From Candidatus Colimorpha onthohippi (GTDB lineage: Bacteria > Bacteroidota > Bacteroidia > Bacteroidales > P3), in contig JAGHVA010000066.1 of assembly GCA_018064565.1 (NCBI GenBank), positions 1 to 6,998 on the forward strand: DNA of 6,998 bases, in the 5' to 3' direction. Below are positions 6,830-6,998 of this stretch, in pieces. The position numbers and the translations under genes were made by a program. The notes below the pieces were generated by a model. The model was not told the origin of the DNA. It did not search any database and saw nothing but the letters and a program-made list of their open reading frames with translations. Numbering within the stretch: the stretch's first letter is position 1; every line of letters starts with the position of its first letter.

Positions 6830-6893
6830 AGCCCCCAAAAAATAAGAAAGGCAACCGACATCGTCAGTTGCCTTTCTTATTTTTTGTTAGGCT
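6830..6893. terminator. Long bidirectional intrinsic terminator between converging genes
   Basis: Bases 6836-6855 pair perfectly with 6867-6886, giving a 20-bp stem whose outer part is an A run on the left (6837-6842) and a T run on the right (6880-6885). After one C/A mismatch (6856/6866) the stem continues with GAC pairing to GTC (6857-6859 with 6863-6865) and closes on the triloop ATC. A further AGCC/GGCT pairing (6830-6833 with 6890-6893) encloses it after a small internal loop. Because the A and T runs flank both sides, RNA from either strand ends in a U-rich tail. It lies 5 bases after the SIMPL gene stop and 9 bases before the rpmF stop, so it fits termination of both converging transcripts. 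Confidence 0.92.
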
Positions 6894-6902
6894 ACACACA
6901 CG

Positions 6903-6998
6903 TTAGGCCTGCTCTTGATTTTTCTCAATAGCAAGTTTACCGCGGTAATAACCGCATGCTGGACAAACATGGTGATACATAACCGGAGCTCCGCAATT
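6903..6998 (-). CDS. rpmF: 50S ribosomal protein L32, C-terminal part (gene continues past right edge)
   Basis: The minus strand is open from the right edge to a TAA whose complement lies at 6903-6905, giving the last 31 residues of L32, a zinc-ribbon protein of the large ribosomal subunit. The fragment contains NCGAPVMYHHVCPACGYYRG followed by KLAIEKNQEQA. The Cys in NCG plus the CPAC pair are three of the expected four zinc-ligand cysteines; the first lies in the missing part. Spacing and the VMYHHVCP-CGYYRGK stretch are diagnostic of L32. A complete L32 is about 60 residues, so about half is outside the window. It converges on the SIMPL gene and shares the terminator with it. Confidence 0.95.
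   Translation of the reverse strand, partial: NCGAPVMYHHVCPACGYYRGKLAIEKNQEQA

Overview
This window looks like a piece of a Bacteroidota chromosome, most likely order Bacteroidales. The gene set (surE, lpxB, a SpoIID/LytB protein, an exported thioredoxin-fold protein, ftsY, rimO, a SIMPL protein) and the protein sequences fit that group. There are no recognisable Shine-Dalgarno sequences, start codons follow A-rich or neutral leaders, and the FtsY is short with almost no acidic A domain. LpxB implies a lipid A-making, two-membrane cell. I see no mobile element, CRISPR array, tRNA, rRNA or riboswitch.

Layout: eight genes run left to right and the last runs the other way. Positions 1-303 hold the C-terminal 100 residues of SurE. 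A 96-residue, three-helix membrane protein of unknown function follows after 12 bases. lpxB (652-1824) overlaps a secreted SpoIID/LytB-family protein (1821-3146) by four bases. After 25 bases comes an exported thioredoxin-fold protein (3172-3741). A 63-base gap leads to ftsY (3805-4758), which overlaps rimO (4755-6074) by four bases. A 66-base gap leads to a membrane-anchored SIMPL-domain protein (6141-6824). A very strong bidirectional hairpin terminator (6830-6893) separates it from the C-terminal end of rpmF (ribosomal protein L32), encoded on the minus strand and running off the right edge.

The genes fall into two functional blocks. The left block serves the cell envelope: LpxB makes the lipid A disaccharide, the SpoIID protein probably acts on peptidoglycan in the periplasm, and the thioredoxin-like protein probably acts on envelope thiols. 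SurE is a cytoplasmic nucleotidase with no obvious envelope role. The right block serves protein synthesis and export: FtsY is the signal recognition particle receptor, RimO modifies ribosomal protein S12, and L32 is a ribosomal subunit protein. The four-base overlaps and short gaps suggest one or two polycistronic transcripts ending at the terminator.

This is mostly a housekeeping region. I found no convincing new biological system. The parts most worth a second look are the unknown small membrane protein between surE and lpxB, the SpoIID-type enzyme inside a lipid A operon, its long charged tail, two TTG starts, and a pair of long A runs in rimO that could cause slippage.
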